Below are positions 51,970 to 60,222 of a stretch of DNA of 64,000 nucleotides, piece after piece. Within the stretch, counting starts at the first letter, position 1; each line of letters starts with the position of its first letter. The notes below the pieces were generated by a model. The model worked only from the letters and a program-made list of their open reading frames with translations, was not told the origin of the DNA and did not search any database. Both the position numbers and the translations under genes were made by a program. This DNA is from Seohaeicola_A nanhaiensis (lineage in GTDB: Bacteria; Pseudomonadota; Alphaproteobacteria; Rhodobacterales; Rhodobacteraceae), in NCBI RefSeq assembly GCF_042654245.1, contig NZ_JBHSGI010000005.1, positions 124,001 through 188,000 on the forward strand, read 5' to 3'.

Positions 51970-52084
51970 TGCTTAACCTGATCTACCGCTTTTGGCCCAC
52001 AATGGCGGCTCACACATTCCGTGGCAACACCGGCAGCCTATCATCTAATTCAAGATGGCACTTTGGCCTCCAAGCCGCCCCCCC

Positions 52085-53746
52085 TCACGCCGGTTTCTTC
52101 AACCGGCTCCCCCGCAGCAAGCCCTGTTCCTCCAGCACCGGATAGGCCAGCGCCGCCAGCAGCCCGTTGATCTGCTTGAGGTCCCGCACCGTGTCCAGGT
52201 GGATCGAGCTCGTCTCGATGCTCTGCTCGGTGTTGCGCCGCAGGCGCATGAAATGCTGCTGCCGCGTCTCGCGTTCGCTGTCGCGCAGGCGGTCCTTCTC
52301 GATGATGACCTGCTGCGCCGTGGCCGGGTCGTCGTCCACCAGCAGGTTGAAGGCCAGCCGCGCGTTGCGCATGACCGAGGCGTGGAAGTCCACCAGCTCC
52401 TTCCAGCCCTCCGGCGTGAACTCCACCTGCCGTTCCATCTTCTTCTGCGCGTGCAGCAGCAGGTTGCGCACGATCACGTCGCCCGCCTGTTCCAGCTTGA
52501 TGCAGACCTCCAGCAGATCCTGACACCGCCGCGACTGCGCCTCGGTCATCCCCTGCTCGGTGATCCGCGCGAGGTACAGCTTGATCGCATTGTGCCGGTT
52601 GTCGACCCTGTCGTCGAAGGCGCGCAGATCGGCGATGCTCTGCGGATCGGGCGCGGCGTAGACCTCGATGATCCGGCTCAGCATGGTGTCGATCGTGTCG
52701 CACATCCGGATCGCCTCGCGCGTGGCATTGGCCAGCGCCTGGTCGGGATTGCCCAGCGCCGCCGGATCCAGCGCGCTGATCTCCTCATGTGCCGGCCCGG
52801 TTTCGATCGGCGTGCGCAGGTCCGCGACCCAGCGCGAGATGCGCCAGGCAACGCCCGACAGCGGCAGCCCGACCAGCAGGATGAACAGGTTGAAGGCGAT
52901 ATGGGCATGGATGATCTGGTTGGCCGGCCCGGTGCCCAGCAGCGCCGGATCCGGCTGCACTACCTCATAGAGCGCCAGCAAGACCACCGACCCCAGCCCG
53001 CGCATCAGCAGGTTGGCCAGCGGGACTGCCCGCTGCTCCGGCGCGGCGGCGCGCGTCAGCACCGGCGCGATCATCGACGAGCCGAGGTTGACGCCCAGCA
53101 CCATCACCAGCCCGACGCCCGGCGGCAGCACGCCCTGCTCCGCCATCGCCGCCAGCAGCAGCACGGCGGCGATGCTGGAATGCAGTAGATAGGTCAGCGC
53201 CGCGGCCAGCAGGAAGCACGACAGGATATCGCCCGAGAGATAGCGCACCACCACCGGCAGGAAGGTGCTGTCGCGCAGGGGCAGCGCCGCGGTCGACACC
53301 ATCTCGAGCGAGATCAGGATCAGCGCGATGCCCAGCAGACAGCGCCCGATCTCGTGCCAGGGCCGCCGGTCCGAGCGCAGATACAGAACAGCACCCAGCG
53401 TCAGCAGCGCCGGCGCCAGAAGGGTCAGGTCGAAACTCAGCACCTTGGCCACCAGCGCAGACCCCAGCTCGCCGCCGCGCACGATGACGATGCCGGCCAC
53501 GCCCGACACCAGCCCCAGCCCGACGAAAGAGCTGACCAGCAGGGTCACCGCGGTGGAACTCTGCAAGGCCACGGCCATCACCAGCCCCATGAGCATCGCC
53601 GACAGCGGATGGCCGATGCGCTGGCGCAGATGCTGGCGCAGCTGCCGGCCATAGGCGCGCTCCACGCCGGTGCGCACCATCCGCGTCGCCGCCAGCAACA
53701 GGGCCACCGCCCCCGCCATATGCAGGAAAAATACCAGTCCGCTCAT
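52085..53746 (-). CDS. Na/Pi cotransporter family protein with PhoU-like C-terminus
   Basis: The 553-residue protein has an N-terminal membrane half with the two inverted Na_Pi_cotrans repeats, marked by ALQSSTAVTLLVSSFVG near residue 60 and LLHSSIAAVLLLAAMA near residue 190 (QSSTAV-type signatures). A soluble C-terminal PhoU-like helical domain (about 330-545) with a CIKLEQAGDVIVRNLLL segment follows. It is expected to move phosphate across the inner membrane with sodium, or to be a PhoU-regulated exporter. A good promoter lies about 92 bases upstream. It lies close to the Pho-box operon. Confidence 0.88.
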   Translation of the reverse strand: MSGLVFFLHMAGAVALLLAATRMVRTGVERAYGRQLRQHLRQRIGHPLSAMLMGLVMAVALQSSTAVTLLVSSFVGLGLVSGVAGIVIVRGGELGSALVAKVLSFDLTLLAPALLTLGAVLYLRSDRRPWHEIGRCLLGIALILISLEMVSTAALPLRDSTFLPVVVRYLSGDILSCFLLAAALTYLLHSSIAAVLLLAAMAEQGVLPPGVGLVMVLGVNLGSSMIAPVLTRAAAPEQRAVPLANLLMRGLGSVVLLALYEVVQPDPALLGTGPANQIIHAHIAFNLFILLVGLPLSGVAWRISRWVADLRTPIETGPAHEEISALDPAALGNPDQALANATREAIRMCDTIDTMLSRIIEVYAAPDPQSIADLRAFDDRVDNRHNAIKLYLARITEQGMTEAQSRRCQDLLEVCIKLEQAGDVIVRNLLLHAQKKMERQVEFTPEGWKELVDFHASVMRNARLAFNLLVDDDPATAQQVIIEKDRLRDSERETRQQHFMRLRRNTEQSIETSSIHLDTVRDLKQINGLLAALAYPVLEEQGLLRGSRLKKPA

Positions 53747-53837
53747 GTCCTACCCTTCGACTGCCACCCGCTCCGCAGGGTGTCGCAGCCGCCCCGGCAG
53801 GGGACAGGCGGACTCAGCCGGCGGGCTGCTGACCCGC

Positions 53838-53866
53838 TTTATAGCTTGGCTTGATTAAAAGAACAA
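53838..53866 (-). promoter_or_regulatory. Sigma70-type promoter of the Na/Pi cotransporter gene
   Basis: On the minus strand TTGTTC (53866-53861) and TATAAA (53843-53838) are separated by exactly 17 bases. The -10 box matches 5 of 6 and the -35 box 4 of 6 consensus positions. The element is AT-rich in an otherwise GC-rich region. A Pho box was searched for here and only a poor CTGTC half-site was found. Confidence 0.6.
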
Positions 53867-53901
53867 ATGTCCAATGCGACAGACACAAGTTCCAGACAAC
53901 T

Positions 53902-55110
53902 TCAGCGCATCGGCATCGGGAACGACGTCAGCGGCAAGGCGCCCGGGGCATTGCCGATCACAAAGCCATAAATCCCCCGCCGCGCCGCGCGCTCCAGCCG
54001 TGCGGCATCGCCGCTGGCCAGCAGACAGCTCTGCGCGGGAATGTCGTCCAGATCCCAGCCCTCCGCCGGCGCGACCAGCGTCACGCGCGGATCAAGGCCC
54101 AGCGCGGAACCCAGCTCCGGCACCTCCGCTTTCGCATCCACCAGCGCGATCCGCACCGCGATGCCCCCCTCGGCCAGCGCCGAAATCGCCGCCCGAGCGC
54201 CGGGACGCAGGGCAAGCGCGCCGGCATAGCGTTGCGCCAGCCGCTCGCGGAACAGGCGGCCAAAGCTGCCCGGACACAGACGCCGCGTCTCCAGCGCCAC
54301 ATGGGTCATCGCCGCCGCGAGCGGCTGGTCCACCAGCACGCGCAAATGATCGGCCGCCACCGCCACGCCAAAGAAATGGATCGTCGCCTCCAGCGCCTCC
54401 GCGATCAAGTCCCGGCTGTTCGAGATCGCCGCAAGGTCGAAGATCACCGTGTCGACACCGGGCGGCAGCATCGCCTGCGGCCCCGCCTCCGGCGGCGCGT
54501 GGTCGGCATTGACCGCCACCAGCCGCAGCTGCGGCCGCTCGGCCACCGGCGCGGTGCGGAAAACTCCCGGCTCGGCCCAGTCGGGCGCGCCGCCCGCCAG
54601 ATGTTGAAGATAGGCCACCGCCATGCGCGGCGTCTCGCGCAGGTTCTCGCGGAAACTCCACCAGCCGCGCAGGTCGTCCATCCGCGCCGACTCGGGCGCG
54701 GCCTCGCCGTATTCCTGCGCCAGCACCGCCTGCCGCACGTTCAGACAGAAGACCGCGCAGGCATAGGCCTCGGGCCAGAACTCGACCGGCGTCATCGCCG
54801 CATCGCGCCCCGGCGTGCGCGCGCTCAGCGGCGCGTGCGCCAGCAGATGGTCGAACATCATCCCGGCGGCGAAATCGACATAGGCGCGCTCTTCCGCCTC
54901 CTGCGCGGGCTTGCCGGCCTCGAAGGCGGCGCTCCACTCCAGAAACGCCCCCGCCAGCCGCGTGGTGTCCACGTCGAAGGCAATCCCGCAATCGCGCGAG
55001 ACCGAGGCGATCTGTTCCATGAAGGCCCGGCGGAACCAGCGCAGGCGGCGCACCGCGCGCTTGACCTCGGTGCCGGGCGTTTCAAGCAGTTTCAGGGCGG
55101 GCAAGGACAT
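53902..55110 (-). CDS. Protein with degenerate HAD-like C-terminal domain
   Basis: The 402-residue protein has a helical N-terminal domain (1-185) I do not recognise. Residues about 218-400 follow a HAD phosphatase of the phosphoglycolate type: VDTVIFDLAAIS (motif I, but D+2 is alanine), a cap-like segment DLIAEALEATIHFFGVAV, GARAAISALAEGGIAVRIALV (motif II area) and SCLLASGDAARLERAARRG (motif IV area). Loss of the acid/base aspartate suggests no phosphatase activity. ATG 55110 follows AAGG; the longer start adds 10 residues. It follows the 55122 gene by 11 bases, so the two form an operon. Confidence 0.72.
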   Translation of the reverse strand: MSLPALKLLETPGTEVKRAVRRLRWFRRAFMEQIASVSRDCGIAFDVDTTRLAGAFLEWSAAFEAGKPAQEAEERAYVDFAAGMMFDHLLAHAPLSARTPGRDAAMTPVEFWPEAYACAVFCLNVRQAVLAQEYGEAAPESARMDDLRGWWSFRENLRETPRMAVAYLQHLAGGAPDWAEPGVFRTAPVAERPQLRLVAVNADHAPPEAGPQAMLPPGVDTVIFDLAAISNSRDLIAEALEATIHFFGVAVAADHLRVLVDQPLAAAMTHVALETRRLCPGSFGRLFRERLAQRYAGALALRPGARAAISALAEGGIAVRIALVDAKAEVPELGSALGLDPRVTLVAPAEGWDLDDIPAQSCLLASGDAARLERAARRGIYGFVIGNAPGALPLTSFPMPMR

Positions 55111-55121
55111 GGCAGGACCTT

Positions 55122-55793
55122 TCAGATCAGCCGGACGCAATCGGCAAGTGCCGTGCGCAGGGCAAAACGGTTGCCAGGCGCGCTATCGGCCTGGCGCAGA
55201 ACAAAGGGGGCGGCATCGCAGCAGAGGTCGAGCACATCGTTATCCGCCTCGCCGGGGCTGCGCTCGGCGCCCAGCCACAGTACGAAGGCGGCGCAGGCCA
55301 GCCGTGCGGCATCCGCCGGCTCCTCCGTCTCGAAGGGGACCGGGCGCACCACGCCATGGCTCAGCATCTGCATCAGCAATTCGGCCGGCATGTCCAGCGG
55401 ATCCCCCCGCGTCGCCCGCCGCGCCTGGGCAAAGGACTGCGCCGCCAGCGTCTCGCTGATCAGCACCGCCCGCTCCGAAAACCGGCGATGTGCCGCCCCC
55501 AGCGCCCCATAGGCAAGCTGGGCAAAGATCGTGTCGCCATCCGCCCGCTCGACCAGCCGCGCCAGCGTCCAGCTCGTATCGCTGTGCCAGGCCGGCCCGT
55601 TATCCAGCAGGCTGTGCGCCAGCTTCGACGTCGCCAGTTCCAGCTGCTGCGCCAGCTTGTCGATCCCGTCGACCATGTCGCGCATCGGCCCCGGCAAATC
55701 CTTCCCGATCGGTGCAATCGCCACACGCCCGGCGGTCATGCCCGACCGCAGCCCGCGCAGCATGTCCTTGATCGGTAGCGTCGTGGAAGCCAT
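55122..55793 (-). CDS. Hypothetical protein (223 aa), first of a two-gene operon
   Basis: The 223-residue, mainly helical protein has no signal peptide and no clear membrane span. Amphipathic helices (GPMRDMVDGIDKLAQQLELA, SKLAHSLLDN) and an Ala/Leu-rich C-terminal half with CCDAAPFVLRQ are visible. No family was recognised. The degenerate-HAD gene follows 11 bases downstream, so they probably act together. A candidate dyad operator lies 39-69 bases upstream of its start. Confidence 0.68.
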   Translation of the reverse strand: MASTTLPIKDMLRGLRSGMTAGRVAIAPIGKDLPGPMRDMVDGIDKLAQQLELATSKLAHSLLDNGPAWHSDTSWTLARLVERADGDTIFAQLAYGALGAAHRRFSERAVLISETLAAQSFAQARRATRGDPLDMPAELLMQMLSHGVVRPVPFETEEPADAARLACAAFVLWLGAERSPGEADNDVLDLCCDAAPFVLRQADSAPGNRFALRTALADCVRLI

Positions 55794-55831
55794 CTTGCCC
55801 GTCCCGTCTCGAAGTCCGCCGCCCAGGGCGC

Positions 55832-55862
55832 GAACATTCGCACACTCAGATAACTAATGTTC
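55832..55862. promoter_or_regulatory. Inverted repeat upstream of the two-gene unknown operon
   Basis: GAACATT (55832-55838) and AATGTTC (55856-55862) are perfect 7-base arms with a 17-base AT-rich spacer, in the 106-base gap between the SorC gene and the 55122-55793 gene. On the minus strand a TTGACC -35-like element lies upstream. It may be an operator for this operon. Confidence 0.35.
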
Positions 55863-55899
55863 CACCCGCCGCGTCCGGTCAAGTAGACAGTCCGCCGCG

Positions 55900-56880
55900 T
55901 CAGGCGCCAGCCAGCAGCGCCTCGGCGGTTTTCTCGTCGGTGACCAGGCAGGTCGGCTTCAGCGCCGTGATCGCGCCCCGCAGCGCCGCCACCTTCTCGG
56001 CCCCGCCCGAGATCAGCACCCGCTCGCGCGCCCGCGCCACATCCGCGAGGTCCACCGAAATCGTACGCGCGTTCACCGCGTGGTCGATCACCCGCCCCTC
56101 GGCATCGATGAAGTTGTAGAACACGTCGCCCACCGCTCCCGCACCGATCAGGTCGCGCCGCTCCGCCTCGCTCAGATGGCCGGTGCGGAACGATGTCGCC
56201 TCGGCCGCAATGCCCCCGACCGAGATCAGCGCCATATCCAGCGCCGCCGCCATCTCGAAGACCTCGCCGATGCCACAGCGCTCGATCAGCGCGGCGCGGG
56301 TCTCGGCGCTGTCCACCAGCGCCGGTGCGGGCACCAGATAGCCCTCGCCCTGGAACAGCTCGGCAAAGCGCCAGGCGAATTCCGCCGGGTTGAACCGCCG
56401 CGCCGCCGAAATACCGCCCAGCAGCGAGATGATGCGCACATCCTCCAGCGTCCGCCCCTCGATGAACGGCAGCATCGAATGCAGCGTCCGCCCCCAGCCG
56501 ACCCCCACCGACATCCCCGATTTCATCAGCCCCGAGACATGCGCCCCGGCGGCCGCCGCAATCGACAGCGTCGGATCGCTGCCGCCATCGCCGGAGGGGC
56601 AAAGGATCACCTCGGCAATGCCGAACCGGCTGCTCAGCGAGGTCTCCAGCCGCGCCAGCTCGGCCAGCGGCGCCGAGATGGTGATGCGCACCTCGTTGCG
56701 CCGCCGCGCATCCGCCAGAAGCCGCACCACCGCAACCCGCGTCGTGCCCAGGGCCGTGGCGATCTCCGACTGCTTCATGCCCTCGGCGTAATAAAGCCAG
56801 ACGGCCCGCGCCCGCATACGGTCGGTATCGCCGGATCGACCCGAAACGGGGCCGGTCGGGGCAGCGCGGGATTCACTCAT
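55900..56880 (-). CDS. SorC/DeoR-type sugar-binding transcriptional regulator
   Basis: The 326-residue protein has an N-terminal helix-turn-helix (MRARAVWLYYAEGMKQSEIA, TALGTTRVAVVRLLADAR) typical of SorC regulators. A sugar-phosphate-isomerase-like effector domain follows with GVGWGRTLHSMLPFI and SVGGIAAEATSF. Members sense phosphorylated or free sugars/polyols. It is the last gene of the operon, 6 bases behind acoC, and presumably regulates it. This points to a sugar- or polyol-derived substrate for the operon rather than acetoin itself. Confidence 0.9.
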   Translation of the reverse strand: MSESRAAPTGPVSGRSGDTDRMRARAVWLYYAEGMKQSEIATALGTTRVAVVRLLADARRRNEVRITISAPLAELARLETSLSSRFGIAEVILCPSGDGGSDPTLSIAAAAGAHVSGLMKSGMSVGVGWGRTLHSMLPFIEGRTLEDVRIISLLGGISAARRFNPAEFAWRFAELFQGEGYLVPAPALVDSAETRAALIERCGIGEVFEMAAALDMALISVGGIAAEATSFRTGHLSEAERRDLIGAGAVGDVFYNFIDAEGRVIDHAVNARTISVDLADVARARERVLISGGAEKVAALRGAITALKPTCLVTDEKTAEALLAGA

Positions 56881-56886
56881 CGGCGG

Positions 56887-58194
56887 TCACTCCGTGGTCG
56901 GGTTCTCTCCTGCTTTGAACAGACGCGACAGCAGTTTGGCAACCGTTTCGGGCATCTCGACATGCGGAATATGCCCCGCGTCCGCCAGAAGATGCTGCGC
57001 TGCCAGTCCCGGCAGCCGCTGCGCATGGCGCACCGGCAGGATCGAATCGCGCCGCCCCCAGATCACCGACATCGGCGCCTCGATCCGCTCCAGCGCCGGC
57101 AGGATGCTGAAACTCTGCGTGCTGTCCGGGAACAGCGACTGCGCCAGATCGCCCTGCGCCGCCCGCAGCGCCGGATCGCTGCGCCCGGCCATCGCCGCGC
57201 GCACGAAACCGTCGCTGATGCGGTCCGCGTCCCCGGCCAGTTGCCGCAGCCAGGGGCCAAGGCTCTCGGCCCGGCTCGCCCGCGCGATGCCCAGCAGGGT
57301 CGCGCCGTCGATATCAGGGCCGAGCCCCGCCGGCGCGATCAGCCCCAGCGAGGCGATCCTGCGCCCCCGGATATCGGCCACCGCCGCCGCAAGCGCGCCA
57401 CCCAGCGAATGGCCGACCAGATGCGCCTTATCCAGCCCCAGATCGTCGAAGGCCGCGACCATCATCTTCACGAGACCGGCGAAATCCGCCACCCGCCGCA
57501 GGGGCGAGGCCCCGTGCGAGGGCAGATCGACCCGGATCACCTCGCGCCCGCCCGGCAACACGCGCTCCAGCGGTGCCCAGCCCTTGGAATCGGCGCTGAA
57601 GCCGTGGAACAGCACCAGCGGCACACCGCTGCCCCGGCCCCGCGTCACCGCCAGCGGCCCGCTGCCCGGCGTCCAGCGCACCATGCCCTCGGACGGACGC
57701 GCCTGCGTCAGCGCCGCCTCGACGTCCGACCGCTGGATCCGCCCGCGCGGCCCCGTCCCCGGCACCATCTCCAGCGCAAGACCCCCCTCTCGCGCCGCCT
57801 GACGCGCGGCGGGCGTGGCACGCGGCCGCGCCGGGTCTTCGCTCTCGCGAACCACCTCCACCTCGGGCGTCTCCGCCACAGGCTCCGGCTCCGCAGCGAC
57901 CGGAGCCTCGGCCTCGGCCTTCCGCGCCACCGGCGGCGCCTCCGGCACCTCTTCGCCCTCGGCATAGATCCAGGCGACCGGATCGCCCACGGGAATCTTG
58001 TCGCCCACCTCGGCAATCACATGCCGCAGGATGCCGCTGGCCGGAGACTCGACCTCCATCGCCGCCTTGTCCGTCTCGATATCGAACAGCGCCGCGCCCT
58101 TCTCGACCGCCTCGCCCTCGGCGACATGCCAGGCCGAGACCAGCCCGGTCTCCATATCCATGTCGACCTTGGGCAGGATGACTTCCGTCGCCAT
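56887..58194 (-). CDS. acoC: 2-oxoacid/acetoin dehydrogenase E2 component with alpha/beta hydrolase domain
   Basis: The 435-residue protein has a lipoyl domain (1-80, lipoyl lysine K43 in IETDKAAMEVES), a proline/alanine linker and a peripheral subunit-binding domain (125-163, ATPAARQAAREGG, GTGPRGRI). An alpha/beta hydrolase domain (190-430) with nucleophile S263 in LVGHSLGGALAA replaces the usual CoA-acyltransferase core. This is the AcoC architecture known from acetoin dehydrogenase systems. It lies 3 bases after acoB. The E3 dihydrolipoamide dehydrogenase must come from elsewhere. Confidence 0.9.
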   Translation of the reverse strand: MATEVILPKVDMDMETGLVSAWHVAEGEAVEKGAALFDIETDKAAMEVESPASGILRHVIAEVGDKIPVGDPVAWIYAEGEEVPEAPPVARKAEAEAPVAAEPEPVAETPEVEVVRESEDPARPRATPAARQAAREGGLALEMVPGTGPRGRIQRSDVEAALTQARPSEGMVRWTPGSGPLAVTRGRGSGVPLVLFHGFSADSKGWAPLERVLPGGREVIRVDLPSHGASPLRRVADFAGLVKMMVAAFDDLGLDKAHLVGHSLGGALAAAVADIRGRRIASLGLIAPAGLGPDIDGATLLGIARASRAESLGPWLRQLAGDADRISDGFVRAAMAGRSDPALRAAQGDLAQSLFPDSTQSFSILPALERIEAPMSVIWGRRDSILPVRHAQRLPGLAAQHLLADAGHIPHVEMPETVAKLLSRLFKAGENPTTE

Positions 58195-58197
58195 GCC

Positions 58198-59211
58198 TCA
58201 GACCTCCCGCCGGACTAGGCGGCGCATCGCCTCCTCGATCTGCGGCCGCTGCGGCACCGCCGCGCGCTCCAGATCTGGGTTGTAGGGGATCGGCGCCTCG
58301 GCCCCGCCCAGCCGCAGGATCGGCGCGTCAAGATAGTCAAAGGCGTCCGACTCGGCGACCATGGCCGAAATCTCCGCCCCCACGCCCAGCGTCCGCACGC
58401 CCTCGTAGACGCAGACCATCCGCCCGGTCTTGCGCACGCTCGCCAGGATCGTCTCGCGGTCGATCGGCCGGACCGAGCGCAGATCGATCACCTCGGCCGA
58501 AATCCCCTCGCCCGCCAGGGCCTCGGCGGCCTCCAGCGCGCGCGACACCATGATGCCCGAGGCGACGACGGTCACATCGCTGCCCGCCCGCCGCACCGCC
58601 GCCTTGTCCAGCGGCTGGGTGTAATAGCCTTCGGGCACCATCCCCTTGGCCTTGTAAAGCAGCTTGTGCTCGAAGACGATCACCGGATCGGGATCCTCGA
58701 CCGCCGCCAACAGCATTCCCTTCACATCCGCCGGCGTCGTCGGCTGCACCACCTTCAGGCCCGGCACATGGCCGAACCAGGCCTCCAGGCTCTGGCTGTG
58801 CTGCGCCGCTGCGCCGGTACCCGACCCTGCCGGCATCCGCATCACCACCGGCACCGAAGCCTCGCCGCCCAGCATATAGCGCAGCTTGGCCGCCTGATTG
58901 GCGATCTGCTCCATCGCCAGCATGGCGAAATCCGAGAACTGGAACTCGAAGATCGGCCGCAGCCCGGTCAGCGCCGCGCCCACGGCCACGCCGGCCCCGC
59001 CCAGCTCGGAAATCGGCGTATCCATCACCCGGTCCTCGCCGAAGCGATGCACCAGATCGCCCGTGACCTGGAACGCACCGCCATAGACGCCGATATCCTC
59101 GCCCATCAGGATCACGCGCGGATCGCGCTCCAGCGCGATGCCCAGCGCGTCGCGCACGGCCTCGGCATAGCTCATCTCGACCATGCGCACATCGGGGGAC
59201 GGGGCGGTCAT
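58198..59211 (-). CDS. acoB: 2-oxoacid/acetoin dehydrogenase E1 component, beta subunit
   Basis: The 337-residue thiamine-diphosphate enzyme subunit shows LMGEDIGVYGGAFQVT, the TPISELGGAGVAVGAALTG segment, MRMPAGSGTGAAAQHSQSLE and EVIDLRSVRPIDRETI, all standard for E1 beta of acetoin, pyruvate or branched-chain complexes. The ATG at 59211 overlaps the acoA stop by four bases; the longer frame runs through acoA and is a shadow. Confidence 0.9.
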   Translation of the reverse strand: MTAPSPDVRMVEMSYAEAVRDALGIALERDPRVILMGEDIGVYGGAFQVTGDLVHRFGEDRVMDTPISELGGAGVAVGAALTGLRPIFEFQFSDFAMLAMEQIANQAAKLRYMLGGEASVPVVMRMPAGSGTGAAAQHSQSLEAWFGHVPGLKVVQPTTPADVKGMLLAAVEDPDPVIVFEHKLLYKAKGMVPEGYYTQPLDKAAVRRAGSDVTVVASGIMVSRALEAAEALAGEGISAEVIDLRSVRPIDRETILASVRKTGRMVCVYEGVRTLGVGAEISAMVAESDAFDYLDAPILRLGGAEAPIPYNPDLERAAVPQRPQIEEAMRRLVRREV

Positions 59212-60212
59212 GCGCGCACCTCCGCATGGACATAGCGTGTCACGTCGTTGACCGACGGCGCCGGGCTGGCCTGGGCAAAGGCGATCCCCGCCTCGACCTC
59301 CTCGCGGGCCGAGGTTTCGACCGCCGCCGCCTCCTCCTCGCTCAGCACCCCATGTTCGACCAGTTCGGCGCGGAAGCGCTTGATCGGATCCTTGGCGATC
59401 CAGCTGTCGATCTCGTCCTTGGTCCGATACCGGTTGCGGTCCGACTTGGAGTGCCCGCGCCAGCGATAGGTCAGGTTCTCGACCAGGCTCGGCCCCTCGC
59501 CCGCCCGCGCCCGCGCGACCGCCGCATCGACCGCCTCGGCCACCGCCGAGAAATCGTTGCCGTCCACGGTGACGCCCGGCATCGCATAGGCCGCCGCGCG
59601 TTCGGCGACATTCTTCACCGCGGTCGACCGCTCGGTCGAGGTCGACATGCCATAGCGGTTGTTCTCGCAGACATAGACCACCGGCAGCTTCCAGACCGAG
59701 GCCATGTTCAGCGCCTCGTGAAACGCGCCCTCGTTGTTCGCGCCATCGCCGAAGAAACAGACCGCAACCGCCCCGGTGCCCAGCCGCTTGGCCGTCAGCG
59801 CCGCGCCGGTGGCGATCGGCAGCCCGCCGCCCACGATGCCATTCGCGCCCAGGTTGCCCTTGCTCACGTCGGCGATATGCATCGACCCGCCGCGCCCGTG
59901 GCAATAGCCGTCCTCCTTGCCGAAGAACTCGGCGAACATGCGCTTCACCTCGGCGCCCTTGGCGATGCAGTGCCCATGGCCGCGATGGGTCGAGGTAATG
60001 TAATCGCTGTCCGACAGCGGCATGCACGACGCCACGGCCGAGGCCTCCTGCCCGATCGACAGGTGCATCGTCCCGTGGATCAGCCCCCGGGTATAGCTGT
60101 CCTCGGCGCCTTCCTCGAAAAAGCGGATGAGATACATCTTCCTCAGCGCAGTCGTGAGCGCCTCGGCATCGTATTTGCGCAGCGCAAACGGGCGGTTGTC
60201 GGTCTCGGTCAT
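59208..60212 (-). CDS. acoA: 2-oxoacid/acetoin dehydrogenase E1 component, alpha subunit
   Basis: The 334-residue subunit carries the thiamine-diphosphate motif FFGDGANNEGAFHEALNMA, preceded by STHRGHGHCIAKGAEVKRM and GRGGSMHIADVSKGN. The phosphorylation-loop region RWRGHSKSDRNRYR is also present. With acoB it decarboxylates a 2-oxo substrate or cleaves acetoin and passes the acyl group to lipoyl-AcoC. ATG 60212 follows GAGGAGA; an upstream in-frame start adds 30 residues inside the preceding gene. Confidence 0.9.
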   Translation of the reverse strand: MTETDNRPFALRKYDAEALTTALRKMYLIRFFEEGAEDSYTRGLIHGTMHLSIGQEASAVASCMPLSDSDYITSTHRGHGHCIAKGAEVKRMFAEFFGKEDGYCHGRGGSMHIADVSKGNLGANGIVGGGLPIATGAALTAKRLGTGAVAVCFFGDGANNEGAFHEALNMASVWKLPVVYVCENNRYGMSTSTERSTAVKNVAERAAAYAMPGVTVDGNDFSAVAEAVDAAVARARAGEGPSLVENLTYRWRGHSKSDRNRYRTKDEIDSWIAKDPIKRFRAELVEHGVLSEEEAAAVETSAREEVEAGIAFAQASPAPSVNDVTRYVHAEVRA

Positions 60213-60222
60213 TCGGGTCTCC

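Noticed and set aside
53747..53890. Pho box upstream of the Na/Pi cotransporter gene
   Set aside because: Only one imperfect half-site (CTGTCGC) was visible on the minus strand, without an 11-base partner.
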